Shown here one piece after another: positions 23,600 through 34,900 of a DNA stretch of 64,000 nt (position 1 is its first letter; every line of letters begins with the position of its first letter). The stretch is from Ligula intestinalis (lineage: Eukaryota > Platyhelminthes > Cestoda > Diphyllobothriidea > Diphyllobothriidae), in contig JAYGXS010000001.1 in the NCBI GenBank assembly GCA_036362985.1, positions 41,440,787 to 41,504,786 of the forward strand, written 5' to 3'. Under the pieces are notes generated by a model that saw only the letters and a program-made list of their open reading frames with translations, ran no database searches and was not told the DNA's origin. Made by a program: the position numbers and the translations under genes.

Positions 23600-24700
23600 G
23601 AACAAAAGGTTTGCGGATTATAACCTCGGGTGCTCCACACCTGGGATTCGATTTCTCACCACAAAGCTATTTTCATAGCTTTGGCACTTTGAAGAGCGGT
23701 TTCCACTGCTAAGCAGACAATCTTATATCGAAGTTCCGAATTACAGGTCATTCCTTCAAAGTTTATATTTGGCTAGCTACAGCTGACAGTGAACTCTTTT
23801 GAGTTTCCCCTAAGTATAGCTCTCTCAACAGAGAAATCGACACCATTAAAACAACAGACTAGAGGCCAATGATTATTAATATTTTTGCCTAGATTGAACC
23901 AGATAAGTCATGTAAATTAACAAGAAAGTCTTCTTAATACGTGTATTCACTGCGTGCTGAATACCTCGATGAAACTTCGACACTACCCGATACCTGCAAT
24001 CACACATGGTTCAGATTTCTATCCAAGATCTCAGTTTTTCCCCGATTATTTTCACAATCCTCTCTTATAGGGTGACTGGAAAGACAGGGGACTAGAAAGT
24101 TTCCCTCCTATTCCAGGGCCTTGCAGTAAGTTGCAGGTAGATTAGAGTTAGCGTTAGAGCTATGGTACGCAGGAATACTTACGCTTCCTGGAATCGTGCG
24201 CATGACCACCCGTATTACCGGATGGCAGTGGGTCTATATAACGATCATTTTAGTTTAGGTGAATGTATAGAGTCCCTACGACCTTCTACGCAAGTTTCGT
24301 TTTGAACCTCATCAACGGAATGACCGATCCTTAAGCCTTAAAAATATACCTATAAAGAGAGAACTAACGTTGCACGCAGTAACCTCGTATCAGTAATTTA
24401 ACAGCACATATCTATTAACTCGCATTAATTGGCACTAACTGATAACGCGAACAGCTTGCCGGTCGTGCCCTCGATGTCAGCAGCATATCGCCCGAGTGCT
24501 GTGTGAGCAGAAGACTAGTCAGTACACGAGTGCTGGTTCACATGCACGCAAGCGGCGAGGTCCACCGTCATCTCAAAGAGAAATTATTGATAGACCGCGC
24601 GCGTCAAACTGCACAAGGTTAAGCGGCTTGTGCTGCATCCACCTTAGCACCTACTCTCGCAACCAACGCATGCAGATGACAACGCAACCTCAAGGTGGGT
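23600..24700. other. Unassigned intergenic sequence
   Basis: I see no gene, domain or strong repeat in this stretch. Confidence 0.35.
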
Positions 24701-24701
24701 A

Positions 24702-24882
24702 TGAGGTAGGCAGATAGTATTGCCGGCAAAGACAAGGGGGACTAGAATGGCCAGTTATGGCTTAATAGCCGTCGTCAGCCGGTCATACCCAGACTCAAGT
24801 GGTGTCTCACCCGAGCCTTGAAATCGTGACTTGTTTGCTCAGAGTCAACCGCCCTAACAATTGAGCCACGAGTTCGTCTTAT
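24702..24882 (-). mobile_element. tRNA-derived SINE copy (minus)
   Basis: The minus strand reads a tRNA-like head (cgtggctcaattgttaggg as A-box region, then a weak B box gatttcaaggctc), then ctgacgacggctattaagcc and a degraded gaaat box, then ccattctagtcccccttgtc and ttgccggcaatactat. It is the same family as 15152-15422, with a better A box. It lies head to head with the copy at 24912-25136. Confidence 0.75.
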
Positions 24883-24911
24883 CGGTTTAGATCAGGGGGA
24901 TTTTGACATTC

Positions 24912-25136
24912 GTTGTTGAACGTTCACCCGACCGCTAACGGAAAGCCGCTAAGGTCACGAGTTCAAGGCTCGGATGAAAAAACACTTGGGTCTGAGTGTG
25001 ACAGGCTGACGTCGGCTAATAAGCCAGAAATGACCATCCCAATCTCCCTAGTCTTTACTGGCAATACTATCTGCCTATACTACCAGATGTTACGGCTCTC
25101 AGGGCCTCTGTTGAGGCCCAAGGCAGAGCGTAACAG
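24912..25136 (+). mobile_element. tRNA-derived SINE copy (plus), partner of head-to-head pair
   Basis: It begins gttgttgaacgttcacccga and continues with a B-box-like gagttcaaggctcgg, then the core gctgacgtcggctaataagc and cagaaatgacc (25006-25031), then ccctagtctttactggcaat. The downstream tail to about 25175 (gcgttcaggtgaatgttcat) is the inverse of the left edge, so the unit is flanked by short inverted repeats. The junction with the minus copy matches the one at 63300-63345. Confidence 0.7.
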
Positions 25137-25479
25137 ATGAGTCCCGTTAGCGTTCAGGTGAATGTTCATAAACGAGTCTGCGTAGGAGGTGTTGGTACAG
25201 TGGTCGACAGAGCTAGACAGCCCTCCTCCGCGTGCCACAGGTAGCCTGGTTTCTAATTCCATACGCACTAAGTTTCGGTGAGTGGATCTTGGATGCCCGG
25301 CTAGCCAGAACGCGGCTAGTCAAGAGCTATTGCAGATTGCCCCCAGTCCTGCGTTATCCCGTCAGATAGCAGCCTCCCGAGTCCCGACCACTAAACTCAT
25401 TGTGACAGTTTCCAACATTATTTTCTTTTTAAAAGTGCGCACAATAGGCAGTGTATCAATTCAATGCTCTCTTTATCTT

Positions 25480-26432
25480 CCCATGCCTCAACGGTGTGTC
25501 CGAATCAAGCCGACTGACGGTAAGATTCGATGTGGACATGACAGTTCGACCGTGGAGGAGGACGTTCACTATTCACGTGCGTGGACCACGCCAAAGAGGC
25601 CGCAGGCAAAGCGAGCCGCTACACCAAGGTCCTCAAGGCTCTGGCGGGCACATCGAGGAGCTGCGTGAAAGACTTTGGCGACCACGTTAAAACGCTGGCC
25701 AAGCCGCACCTCCCTTATGCGGCACCAATCTGGTCTCCAACGATCGGCTCTTCCAGCCTCCACCGTCTTCAGTCAGCATAGAACACCGCCCTCCTCTCAA
25801 TCACGAATTGCTATAAAATGTCGCCCACGGGTCATCTTCATTAGGAGACCTCTGTCCTGCCGGTCGCCTCTCACAAAGCACCCTTAGACCAGCAGCTTTA
25901 GTGGACCTGTTCGCAACATGGCCATCCTAATCACCACTTTTGCTACGCTCCTGAACACAGCCTAAGCGTTCAGCCGTCAATTAGAGCTCTCCACAGTGAA
26001 GCTGTCACATAGTGTCTATCGGATCTACCTGTCGATGGCTCTGCCATCATGACAGGTTTCCAGCGCCTTCATTAGGAAGCCGCTGTCGAAGCAAAACTAA
26101 GCTACCACCTCACGGTCCTTTTGGGCGGCTATCCACCGCCGATTGCGACCTCGGAACAACAACTGCCGAGGGTCACTGGCTATATCTTGACTCAAGTACA
26201 CAGCGGCTTGTCAATGGTCCTTCGCCAGTACCAACACCAATTCGACTCGTCTACATCCGACAGCTGTCCCGATTGTGGCGTCTCTCCACATGACTGTCAG
26301 CATCTTTTTGCGCGCAGTTCCCGGCCAGGCGTCCAACTCACCCCCCTGGGCATTTGGCTCAAACCAGTCAAGGTCACGGCTTTTCTCCGTCTTCCAACTA
26401 CGATCAATTTGAACTCCGCTGAAGACTCTTGA
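25480..26432 (+). pseudogene. Jockey/CR1-like LINE reverse transcriptase C-terminal region (decayed)
   Basis: Split over three frames, the plus strand retains the thumb and downstream part of a non-LTR reverse transcriptase: KALAGTSRSC and PHLPYAAPIWSPTIGSS near 25610-25760, then HRLQSA, a typical ITNCYKMSPTGHLH region near 25800, and a tail with CPDCGVSPHDCQHLF (26260-26310) and PLGIWLKPVKVTAFLRL (26343-26394). The C-x2-C...H module is the zinc-knuckle-like end seen in many LINEs of this type. Frameshifts and stops make it inactive. The catalytic palm (F/YADD) is not present, so this is a 5'-truncated copy. The end near 26432 precedes a cacacaca run. Confidence 0.75.
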
Positions 26433-26439
26433 TTCAACA

Positions 26440-27940
26440 AAGGCTACGACACACACACGTCCACCATGTGCTCCATGGAGTAGTAGACGGGGATTTGTAG
26501 GTTAATTAATTTAAAGCGAAAAAGATTTTCGTTGAACATACAGCACTAAGGCCCCTCTCATCTTCAAAGCTCCGGCAGCGCCACAAGCGCAGAATACAAA
26601 GCTAAGTGTCTAATCAACGCGTCACACCTGGCTCCCACAGAATGTACCGGACACTTTGGTGTCGGCGCAAATGGCACATGAAGATGCAATGTAGTCCCCA
26701 TTGAGAAGCCATTGCAGCCCGACTCTCAGTCCCGAGAAGAATCGTGCCATCGCGTCGGTACGTAACACCCTAAGCCACGACACTAAGAGCATTTTGGTAA
26801 GTTAAAACGTATGAGATACATTTGAGTGAGGATGGCACTGACTTGCCGTGGGGGTGGATACCTCAATTTTGGCCTCACTCCTCTCCCTTTCACCATTCGA
26901 ATGCCAGCCAAGTAGGGCTCGGATTGGTTGATTCTACTTGCGAGGCATGAGGCCTGCGTCTAGACACGCTTCTACGCTCGCCGTTTACGGCGACAGTTTC
27001 GGGTCCATAGGAAGTCCAAGTGGCCTGACTAATGTATGAAATGGTGCAGTTCGATCCGACACAGCCCGTTGTGGAAGGCAGCACAGACAACAATTCAACT
27101 GCCGTCAACTACGCAACCACCCTGTGCGCCATAGAATGATGCGGCGCATCTAAAGCAGCTGTTGTCCATCTAACTAAAGTTTAAGTTATCTTCAACTAGG
27201 TGTAAATGGGTGTCGAACAGAACTCGCCGATTATTGTAACAGAGACAGATTATAGTCGGGAGGCTTGAAGACGGCTGCCATCACGGAACTGCCCACCTTA
27301 ATTCCAGCACACATGCGTACCCCACTGCCCTGATCACTCACATCGCAAAGCTACGATTCCACTGCACTCTGTCACAGATGTCCCAACCTACAGTAAGCCG
27401 ATCTGAACACGAACGCCAACACCCGTTAAGGTCCCACGTGACGCAACGCACACGCACTTCGAAAAAATATTTGAGCACGATTTCAAGAAAGAGAAAACGG
27501 TAAAGATACACTTCAGTGCAGCGTAGTACATGGCTTGGTCTCGCCAGCTCTGTACAGAATAACTCCCCTGCTCTAATATTCCAAAAGGTTCCGCTAAGTG
27601 AACTCGCTGATGGTCGTGGTAATAAATATACACTCCCAACATCAGCCGCAACACGTTGAAGGTGTCGGTGGAGTCAGGAGAAAAATAAGCTCACTCGACA
27701 GTTTACAACAGGGAACGATGAAAACGGAAGAGTAAACAAGGTTGGAGATAAGAAAAGCAAACGATATAAATTTACCTTAAGACCTGATTAGTAAAAGATA
27801 GATGTACAAAATCGTTGGAAGATGGACATACTAAAGAAGCTAGACGAATGGCAAAACAATCACATAAATGTAAGTGAGCGCTGCGTGGCGTTTCATTGAA
27901 GAACTGTACACAAAAACAACTTTACAAGGAATCCAAATTG
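26440..27940. other. Unassigned sequence downstream of MPDU1
   Basis: It contains the likely 3' UTR of MPDU1 at the right edge (minus strand). I could not find a canonical AATAAA signal within about 250 bases of the stop. No other gene is visible. Confidence 0.35.
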
Positions 27941-27948
27941 ATGAGGAA

Positions 27949-28191
27949 CTATTTCTTTTTCTTCCTCTCCTCCGCTGACGGGAGCTTGCTGTTCCAATAG
28001 TACACAATTTGAGCCAAAATAATGAGATTGGCTGATGAACTGGCAATATAATTCGTGATGATGAGAGGATCGCTGGTCTCTTGAATCGAAGTAAAAATCC
28101 GGGCTAGCGCACCGGCAGCCATAAGAAAAGCGGTTATGACGGATAACTGGCCAGTGCTGCCGTTGTGGTAGTTAGCCCAAATTTGAAGACC
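27949..28191 (-). CDS. MPDU1: MPDU1 homologue, last coding exon
   Basis: This 80-codon exon plus stop matches the C-terminus of mannose-P-dolichol utilization defect 1, an ER PQ-loop membrane protein needed to use dolichol-phosphate mannose and glucose in glycan assembly. Conserved text includes ANYHNGSTGQLSVITAFL and GALARIFTSIQETSDPL, followed by a final transmembrane helix (LIILAQIVYYW) and a lysine-rich tail KKKK, compatible with a KKxx ER-retrieval signal. On the minus strand it is preceded by tgtgctttcag, a good splice acceptor, at phase 0. That agrees with the phase of the upstream exon's donor. An ORF start a few codons upstream would lie in the intron and is not the real start. Confidence 0.93.
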   Translation of the reverse strand, partial: GLQIWANYHNGSTGQLSVITAFLMAAGALARIFTSIQETSDPLIITNYIASSSANLIILAQIVYYWNSKLPSAEERKKKK

Positions 28192-28560
28192 CTGAAAGCA
28201 CAAACAACATGATAAATTTATTTTAAAAGGGAATTACCTAAACACTTGCGTGAGAATGGGTAAATTACAGACTGGTTTATGAACGACTAACTGGGCAGAT
28301 TTTCAACATTTGATAGTGGAAAATTATTAAAGTACAGTACAGTTGCTACTTTTAGTGCAGAAACTCAGACTCTGTTTGTGACCTCAACCGAAGGCCAAAG
28401 TAATACTAAATGACTATTATTCGAGTAGTCAGTCTGTGAGAGAGATACATAAAATTGAAGGATGCATTCAGCAGTGTTACAAAAACTAAGCCAGCCCAGG
28501 GATTTTGGAGTTGTCAGTCCAGACAACTAGAGTCAACTCCTAAAACAGTAAATCTTACAC

Positions 28561-29245
28561 ATTAGGCTCGGCGTACGACAAGGTCGTATCACTTTTATTA
28601 TTTTATTCAATTACGTCATTGACTGCATGTCGGAGTTGACCCTACGCAATTTTGATGATGTAGAATTAGCGGCCGGGTGCCGACAAACTAGCTTAGACTA
28701 CGCTGATTGTATGCACCTGCTGTTGTTTGGCTAAGATAATCTGAAAAACGCAGTGTGACAATTAATGAAATCGCTAAAGCAATCGGTTTATTTATAAATG
28801 CGGGTAAAACCAGTTTCGTGAACTGGATGCACTGTTCAGTAACAATGGCAGTCAATTTGAAAAAGTTAGCAGTCTCAAATGAATCAAAGTGAAGCTGCCG
28901 CCACTGAACGGATAATACAAAGGCGATATTGCTTCGCTAGTCGCCTTCTATCGCAGGATTTTGGCAATTCTTAGGAGGAGTTTACGGACTTGACGTTATA
29001 GCTCCATCACCACAAAAATCAACCTGCAGCGGGTAGCAGCTCAACCCTCTTATGCAGGCTTGGCATAGTTCGGCAAGACACGGAGGTGTTTCTTTGACTC
29101 CCGATACTCAGCTACTATCGCTGGACGAGAGAATGGATCGAACTCTCAAGATACCACAGGCCATCAAGTGTGGAAAGATACGATTAGACAAGTCAATAGG
29201 ATCTACAAGGTCAAGCTTGACGAGAGCCGTATTGAGTACATGAGT
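28561..29245 (+). pseudogene. RTE-like LINE fragment inside MPDU1 intron (antisense)
   Basis: The plus strand begins with a clear reverse-transcriptase palm: GVRQGRITFIILFNYVID (near 28570-28625), then a decayed catalytic box SLDYADCMHL, where the usual second Asp is changed (D-Y-A-D-C). After a stop the coding trace is lost until a C-terminal piece typical of this LINE (VRQDTEVFL near 29070; YRWTREWIELSR near 29114-29149; VWKDTIRQV in another frame near 29168). Stops and frameshifts are frequent, so the copy is old. It is antisense to the host gene, as usual for tolerated intronic insertions. Confidence 0.72.
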
Positions 29246-29916
29246 GCTTACTGCAGACCGATGCTAGTGGAAATCAATCAGTTCCGAGTCAACATGCAGG
29301 CAGTCAGACTATACTTGAGAAGGGATGTCATTCCAACCACAATCATGCCTCGGGCAACTGTAGACCATACCAGTATGCATGGCACACAACTGTGTAGCCG
29401 AATATACCGTTTTTTAATTAACAGGTGGATCACATATGAAACTTCTTAAAAAGGCGACTGAACAGAGTGATAAGGGGCCGATAAAAACGGATGAGAAGTA
29501 CCACTTTTGGCGAAAAAAATGGGAGAAAAACACGTTTGCTTACTGTGGATAGTTTTTTTTGGCACGGAATTGTCCCGCCATTTTAAAAATTGGAATTTAG
29601 TAGTACTAGGGCGGAAGAAGCTTTAGATTATATGCATATAAATGAGGTAAGATAGGTGGCCACTTGGTACTAAACCCATGTAGTACCATGTTCTCCTACA
29701 TGAGCCCACGAAGCTGCGCGGCACACTGTCCATACTCAAGGAATCGCCTCGACTGGCAAACTAAGTCAGGTGAATAAAGCTGCTGCCTCTTTTCACCCGA
29801 TAGGGTGGTGTATAGCTTTTTACGGTCACTAGGGGGAGAACGGCTGCGTTGTGGCATACGTTGATGGGGCATATGGAAAATAATTCAATATACCTAGTCA
29901 AATTACTAGTGAGACT

Positions 29917-29932
29917 GGGGGGGGGGGGGGGG
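29917..29932. repeat. Poly-G tract (16 G)
   Basis: Uninterrupted G run within the MPDU1 intron. Confidence 0.9.
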
Positions 29933-30065
29933 AGAAGGTGGAACTGAGGCTAATGATGAGCAGGTACTGTTAAATATAAACCAACTGCGCGTGCGTCCTC
30001 GTAAGCACTAAATAATATCAGTGTATGAATTGAAATTGAAGTGTGAAATGACTCGATTGACTCAC

Positions 30066-30270
30066 TCTCGAGAAAAGGACAACGGGAGTATTACCAGCCT
30101 GCATAGTGCTCAGTGTGTTAAAAGGAACAAGAGGCGAGAAGCAATATGCAGCAAATGCGACGTAGGTCCCAAGGAAAAACGTTCCCACAAAATAAGACTG
30201 CTCCCAAGACAGGACCAGGAATGCGATGGCTGTATCTTGCAGCATGAGAAAGAGAGCATCACCGTAGGAA
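30066..30270 (-). CDS. MPDU1: MPDU1 homologue, penultimate recognised exon
   Basis: This exon gives 68 codons plus one base from the preceding codon. It begins after the acceptor tttactatag with SYGDALFLMLQDTAI, aligning to the WGEALFLMLQ region of animal MPDU1. Two transmembrane segments follow (AIAFLVLSW and GTFFLGTYVAFAAYCF). It ends with the second PQ-loop region MQAGNTPVVLFSR, followed by the donor gtgagt at 30065. Joining this exon to 27949-28191 is in frame. Together they cover roughly the C-terminal 60% of the protein. The N-terminal exons, with the first PQ loop, should lie upstream on the minus strand beyond 30271, but I could not identify them with confidence. Confidence 0.9.
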
Positions 30271-31190
30271 CTATAGTAAAATGTATAAGTATAAAAAATG
30301 TAGCGCCACTATATGAAACAAAGGTACATACTAAAAACAAAAGAATATTTGCACAGGAGAATCACCTGTATGATCATGTAAGAGATACTACATGGATATA
30401 TCCATGTAGATTTGTGGAAGGATAGTGAATATAGGCAACTTTAACTGTACAATGGGATAGTTGCCTTGAAGGACATATTACGTACATAGTACTCAATCGT
30501 TTTTACGGTCATAAGAGTGTTCGCCCCAGCCTTCCGATTTGCCAATAACACAAGCTACGCCAGTCAACTTCTGAAATTTTTTACGAGTAAATTTCCTACG
30601 CTCTGCGGCGAGGAAAATATAGTTTACAGTGTCCACAGTATCATGCACATTGCTGGTGGGGTTGGAAGTCATGAACATGAAACTAATGTACGAAGTCCGT
30701 CGAGGCTCCTATAGCAGAGTGCTAGGCAACTTAGTGAAGTCGACATAGCCATACAAAGCCCACAATAAGGCAAAACAGTAAAGTCTATGCACAAGTACAG
30801 CAGGGGTCTAATACCAGAAGGTCCTGATGCAAATGAACAGTTTACACGTACAATTGTTAAACGATATAATTTGGATACCTCTATGAGAAATGGGTACATA
30901 CTTGCAGGTGAGAAAATAACATCGGTTAAGAACACCGTATGCGACAGGGCAGGAAGTGGTCACGTAGGTTAGTTCATCAATGCGTCGGATTACTTCCAGT
31001 ACCAAACAGAATCTTCCAGCTTACAAGTACAAATACCTTTTACTTAAAGGTTTTGATAGAAACTCGAACAGAGTCTACATTTATGAAAAAAAGCTCGAAA
31101 ACACTGAAAATGGTCGAAAGTTTGCCGGAATTTAGAGGAAGATCTGAAACGAATTTCAATCTAATAATTTTTGCGACAAATTCCCATTGA
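30271..31190. other. Region upstream of recognised MPDU1 exons
   Basis: Earlier MPDU1 exons are expected on the minus strand. I searched for the KLPQ and GLSL signatures and did not find them here. Minus-strand ORFs 30493-30678 and 30669-30935 look partly protein-like but match nothing in MPDU1 that I know. Confidence 0.3.
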
Positions 31191-31194
31191 AAAA

Positions 31195-31529
31195 TTCAGA
31201 AGATGAATTGGCGAACATACGTTTGTTTTCGATGATTCTCATCAGGCCTTTACATTTATAGGGTAATTAAGTAAATGGACTATGCGGGTTAGTAGAAAAA
31301 AGGACGATTGTCAGGGGAGGGGGAATGGGGGGGGGTCAAAACGGGGTCAACATTTGATCAGCGTTAGGGGGAGCTGGTAGTCGGTTGAGGTGTTAAGCCG
31401 CTGGCTGTTGGATTAGCAGCTTTTGACCATGGTGACTGTGGTGCCGCGACGAAATTCTTTTGGGCGCAAAGGATGGGCCTGATGAGAATTATCGAAAACA
31501 AACGTATGTTCGCCAATTCATCTTCTGAA
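31195..31529. repeat. 53-bp perfect-but-one inverted repeat with hammerhead-like cores
   Basis: The arms 31195-31247 and 31477-31529 are reverse complements with one mismatch (gat/aat near the middle). They surround a 229-bp spacer with G-rich runs. Read outward, each arm gives gcctgatgagaatcatcgaa then aacaaacgtatgttcgcc: a CTGATGA box, a 2-bp G-A/U-C stem and a GAAA box. The cctgatga...gaaaac text resembles the Penelope 3' end at 4423-4444. This looks like two Penelope-type terminal pieces joined head to head. Confidence 0.8.
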
Positions 31530-31559
31530 TCTAATAATTGAAATATGTATGAATATATT

Positions 31560-33790
31560 TTACGAAAAAGAAGTCATTTTGATAGAAAGAAAATGCCATG
31601 GTTGTCCTTTTGCCTGACGATTATATTTAAATTTATGATCTAATTTAAAGCTATTTTTCACGTCTGCGGAAGTTGAGTATTCTAGAGGAAATTTGATTTT
31701 TTAGCAACAAATAGTACTTTTCATATTTTTTGAAATAAAAATCAGCCAGATTGTACAATTTTTAATTTTTTTACAAGCGTGAGTGATTGCGAGTGATTAT
31801 CAGTCCTTTGCAAAATTCGTTATTTTGCATGAATTTAAACACGAATTGTATAAAGTTGTCATCTCCTGTGCTATCAACAATGCTAGTCACCCAAAGTCCT
31901 TTCCTAAACACGCTAATATTCCTCATGACACTTTTTACATTTTAACCGAAATAATTGACAAATGACTATTAAAGGCAAATTACTGCCACTACCTATGCCT
32001 TTCTTATCGTGGACGGCGCTCGTCAACCATGCAACCACGCAACTACTAGGGAATAGTTTACGAGCATTAAGGGATGATTTGGATGAAGTAGTCGAAAAAA
32101 CACCTATCTTGTCCCTATTTAACCAAGTTTTCCTGTGTGGTTGTCGATCTTCTTGCCAATGTATTCCAGTGATAACCAAGACGGAAGGCGGAAGTTCAAG
32201 AGAACGATCAGAAATCCATACCCGATGTTGTCGCTGGACGATCCACCGATGTCGCCCATGGCCGCACTACATAATGCCATCGGAAAATCAGTCGGTAGAT
32301 ACACTGCCTGCGCGCAGACCAGTTTATCAACAAGGCAACGCAGTATCTGATTAATTGACCATATAGACTACTACAATTACTCGTTGCGTTCTACGCTTCT
32401 CTTTGGTGAACAACAATAGAAGGATGCGTAAGGAGATTCACATGGTCCGTCGACAACTGGCCTCTGTGATAAAAAACTAAAACAAGAGGCAACACACATA
32501 GGAATTGATGGCAACCAGCAAGGCTATGTAGACAGAAAAAAACGGAGTCTATTGATTAATCCCAGAGAGAATTCAAATAGGTCAACCTACAGCTTCACGA
32601 GCTAAATTATCGCCAACAACGGGTAGAGTGTAAACAGTACATACAGAATGATTTTAGACCGCCTTACTGGCCTTACTAGGTGAGCGAGATACGGACAACC
32701 TTGTCAAGAGGATAGTCTATGTTCTATTTGATGACGAGTTGACCATTAAAGTCAATATAAAGACCAAGGAAGGCCTCTGCGATTCACCAGTTTATGAAGT
32801 GATTCAAGGTACGTTATATTAAAAAGTTATAAACATTCGCAGAATAGAGCTGTATGCCATCTGGAAAAAGGGTCGCAGAGTAAACTTAAGTTAATTAGAT
32901 GCCACGCTAACTAGGCACATGAAACGGTCACTGGACGCAGTCGGTAAATACCAAAATAAGCCGGACTCGACCATGGAGAAGACTGGTGGTTAGAGCTGCT
33001 TTTGTCTTAACATACGTTGTACACTTAGAAATGCACGCCAGGTGTGTCCTAGCAGTCGAAGAGCCCACCAAACTTGCCTGAGACTAAGTTAACAGCATTT
33101 GGTCCCTCATTTTTTAAATCAACAATTTACTTAAAAATGCTATGATTTCGGCTCCATATCACTTCGGGGGGGGGGGGGTCGCTAGAGAAAGCTGAAATTC
33201 GACTGAGACGTCACGAATGTTTGCTGCAGTATAGCAGCATCTTGTGACTTTCGTAGTTGTTTCCAAGGCGTCCAAATGGACAAAATCAGATAGCAATCGC
33301 ACATACCTATTACGACTAGTTCAGAGGGTAAAGGGTTGATGGAAATAGGTTGGTATTTAGATAAACCGCATGGGGAAGGAGAGAGAAATCTGACGGACGG
33401 GATAATCAAAAAGAACAAAACAAAGGTGAGTACGGCTACCTGAAGGGAAATTTCTGATAAAACGAATAGGCACTAGTGGCAGTGCAGCAGAGTAATTCAA
33501 GGAGAATAGAAGACGCACTCAATCCGCGTGCACTCTTTTCAAATATTATTTTCAGGAGCTGTGGAAGCTTTACTAGAAGAGAAATTTAATAACGAGTTGA
33601 TATTTACCAAACATAGAACCAGCGATTATTCCATAGCCGAGCACCTTACTTAAAAGCAACTTAAAACAAGCAACTAAAAATTTGTAAGATGAAAGGTTGC
33701 AATACCATCAAAGAGATCCTTCTCAGAAATAAATTTTTTTACACATCTATCCGGAACCAAGACCGATAAAACGGACGCAAATAATCTTTC
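31560..33790. other. Unassigned intergenic sequence
   Basis: No domain is recognisable. ORFs at 31913-32354 on both strands overlap fully and cannot both be real. A 13-base G run lies at 33166-33178. Confidence 0.35.
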
Positions 33791-33813
33791 CATCACTCAG
33801 ATACACGTAGCCG

Positions 33814-34117
33814 TTTCCCTGTCGTTCCAACGGAAACGTGGTTAAATGTGCTGAAAGACGACTCAGTTGCCGATTGGCTGGTATGTACCTTCTTAAACGC
33901 CAGCGATGTAAGAGGTGTAAAGGCTTGCTTTTCCTTCCCCTCGTATGATGGAGTGAAATTGCCTGATCCAGATGTCTCCGTTGGGCTGGTGATTGTGTAT
34001 CGGGAGATTACTCGCTGTACTGGTATGTTAAGAGTTTTCTCAACAGACATGTATTCTGAGTCTGCCATGCCAGTGATTCGGGAGAGAGTAAATGAGACGA
34101 TCATTGTTCAGCCATGA
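33814..34117 (+). CDS. Hypothetical open stretch, possible exon
   Basis: The plus frame is open for about 100 codons (ATG candidate at 33848) and ends at the TGA just before 34118. Residues such as VADWLVCTFLNASDV, FSFPSYDGVKLPDPDVSV and GLVIVYREITRCTGML look more protein-like than the usual chance ORFs here, and an acceptor-like tcactcag lies just upstream near 33800. I do not recognise a family. A 103-codon ORF covers the same bases on the minus strand, which lowers confidence. Confidence 0.2.
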
Positions 34118-34119
34118 AG

Positions 34120-34900
34120 CTATATTAGTCAAGGGAAACAGAAGGAAAACAGAAAAAAGAGTGTAAGAAAACAGCAGCTGAAAATATTTAAAGGTGTCTT
34201 TGAGAAATAACTGGACTAAGAAGAAAGGATTGATAGGAGGTCAGCTAAGTAGAGATGTGAACTTCGTCGTCACGGTGGCTAGAAAATCCAGGGATAAAAG
34301 CCGAAAATTCAACAAAATTGTCTAACAGAATCTCGTCAGTGGACAGTACCAATGCCTTCTGTTTAGTTTTCACACATTCCCAGCTGCCCTTGTGGACAAC
34401 GTTGGGTTTGAGTCAGATATAAAAACGGATAAATGAGTGCGCTTAAGTTTTACGTTTGTGAAAGCCACCGTAAAGGGCATCTACTGTGGTTTGATGACGA
34501 CGCAGATAATAAAATACGTGAGGGTGAGAATGTCCAGGATAACTAAGGGTGTTAGTGGTATAATCCGCTCCTGCTATTTCTGATTAACACGAACGCCGAA
34601 CCAAAAAGCCCGTAAGAGAGACAGAGCGAAGACCAGTCGGCCAGAGAATGAGCGAGAGTTTTCTCAGAAAAGCACGTTACAACAAGTCAGTGCAAGTCTT
34701 TGAGTCTAAAAGGTGCAACAAATTTAGGGCAACGAACGAGTGTAAGAAAGACCCATCGAGCCAATCAGCTTTTGGCTACAGGCGCAATTGGCTGACACTC
34801 GGCAGCTGATATTCAGCATATATTTTGAATTATAAATTTATTTCACTGCAAGGTGTGTTCACTGCCTGTAATCCGATCGATAGCTTGCTGTGAGCACGGC
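34120..34900. other. Unassigned intergenic sequence
   Basis: I see no recognisable gene. This is where a 3' LTR of the adjacent Gypsy element would be expected, but nothing here matches the candidate 5' LTR at 38642-38833. Confidence 0.35.

Larger units (their letters stand above)
28192..30065 (-). other. MPDU1 intron (1874 bp)
   Basis: Bounded by gtgagt at 30065 and cag at 28192 on the minus strand, with matching phase 0 exons. It contains a degraded RTE-type LINE on the plus strand (28561-29245) and a 16-base G run (29917-29932, which is C on the transcript strand). Confidence 0.85.

Noticed and set aside
27949..28203. MPDU1 last-exon ORF starting at 28203
   Set aside because: The first four codons are the intron end (tgtgctttcag acceptor); the exon starts at 28191.
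30493..30935. Minus ORFs as the missing MPDU1 upstream exon
   Set aside because: None contains the KLPQ loop or other conserved MPDU1 text, and phases do not fit.
31195..31529. CRISPR-like repeat-spacer unit
   Set aside because: Only two repeats, in inverted orientation, in a eukaryotic transposon-rich setting.
31913..32354. Overlapping ORFs of 88 and 130 codons
   Set aside because: Opposite strands over the same bases, no domain, no splice-site support.
33182..33418. Minus ORF resembling a hydrophobic MPDU1 segment (SELVVIGMCDCYLILSIW)
   Set aside because: Only a short hydrophobic similarity; no PQ loop and no clean splice borders with matching phase.
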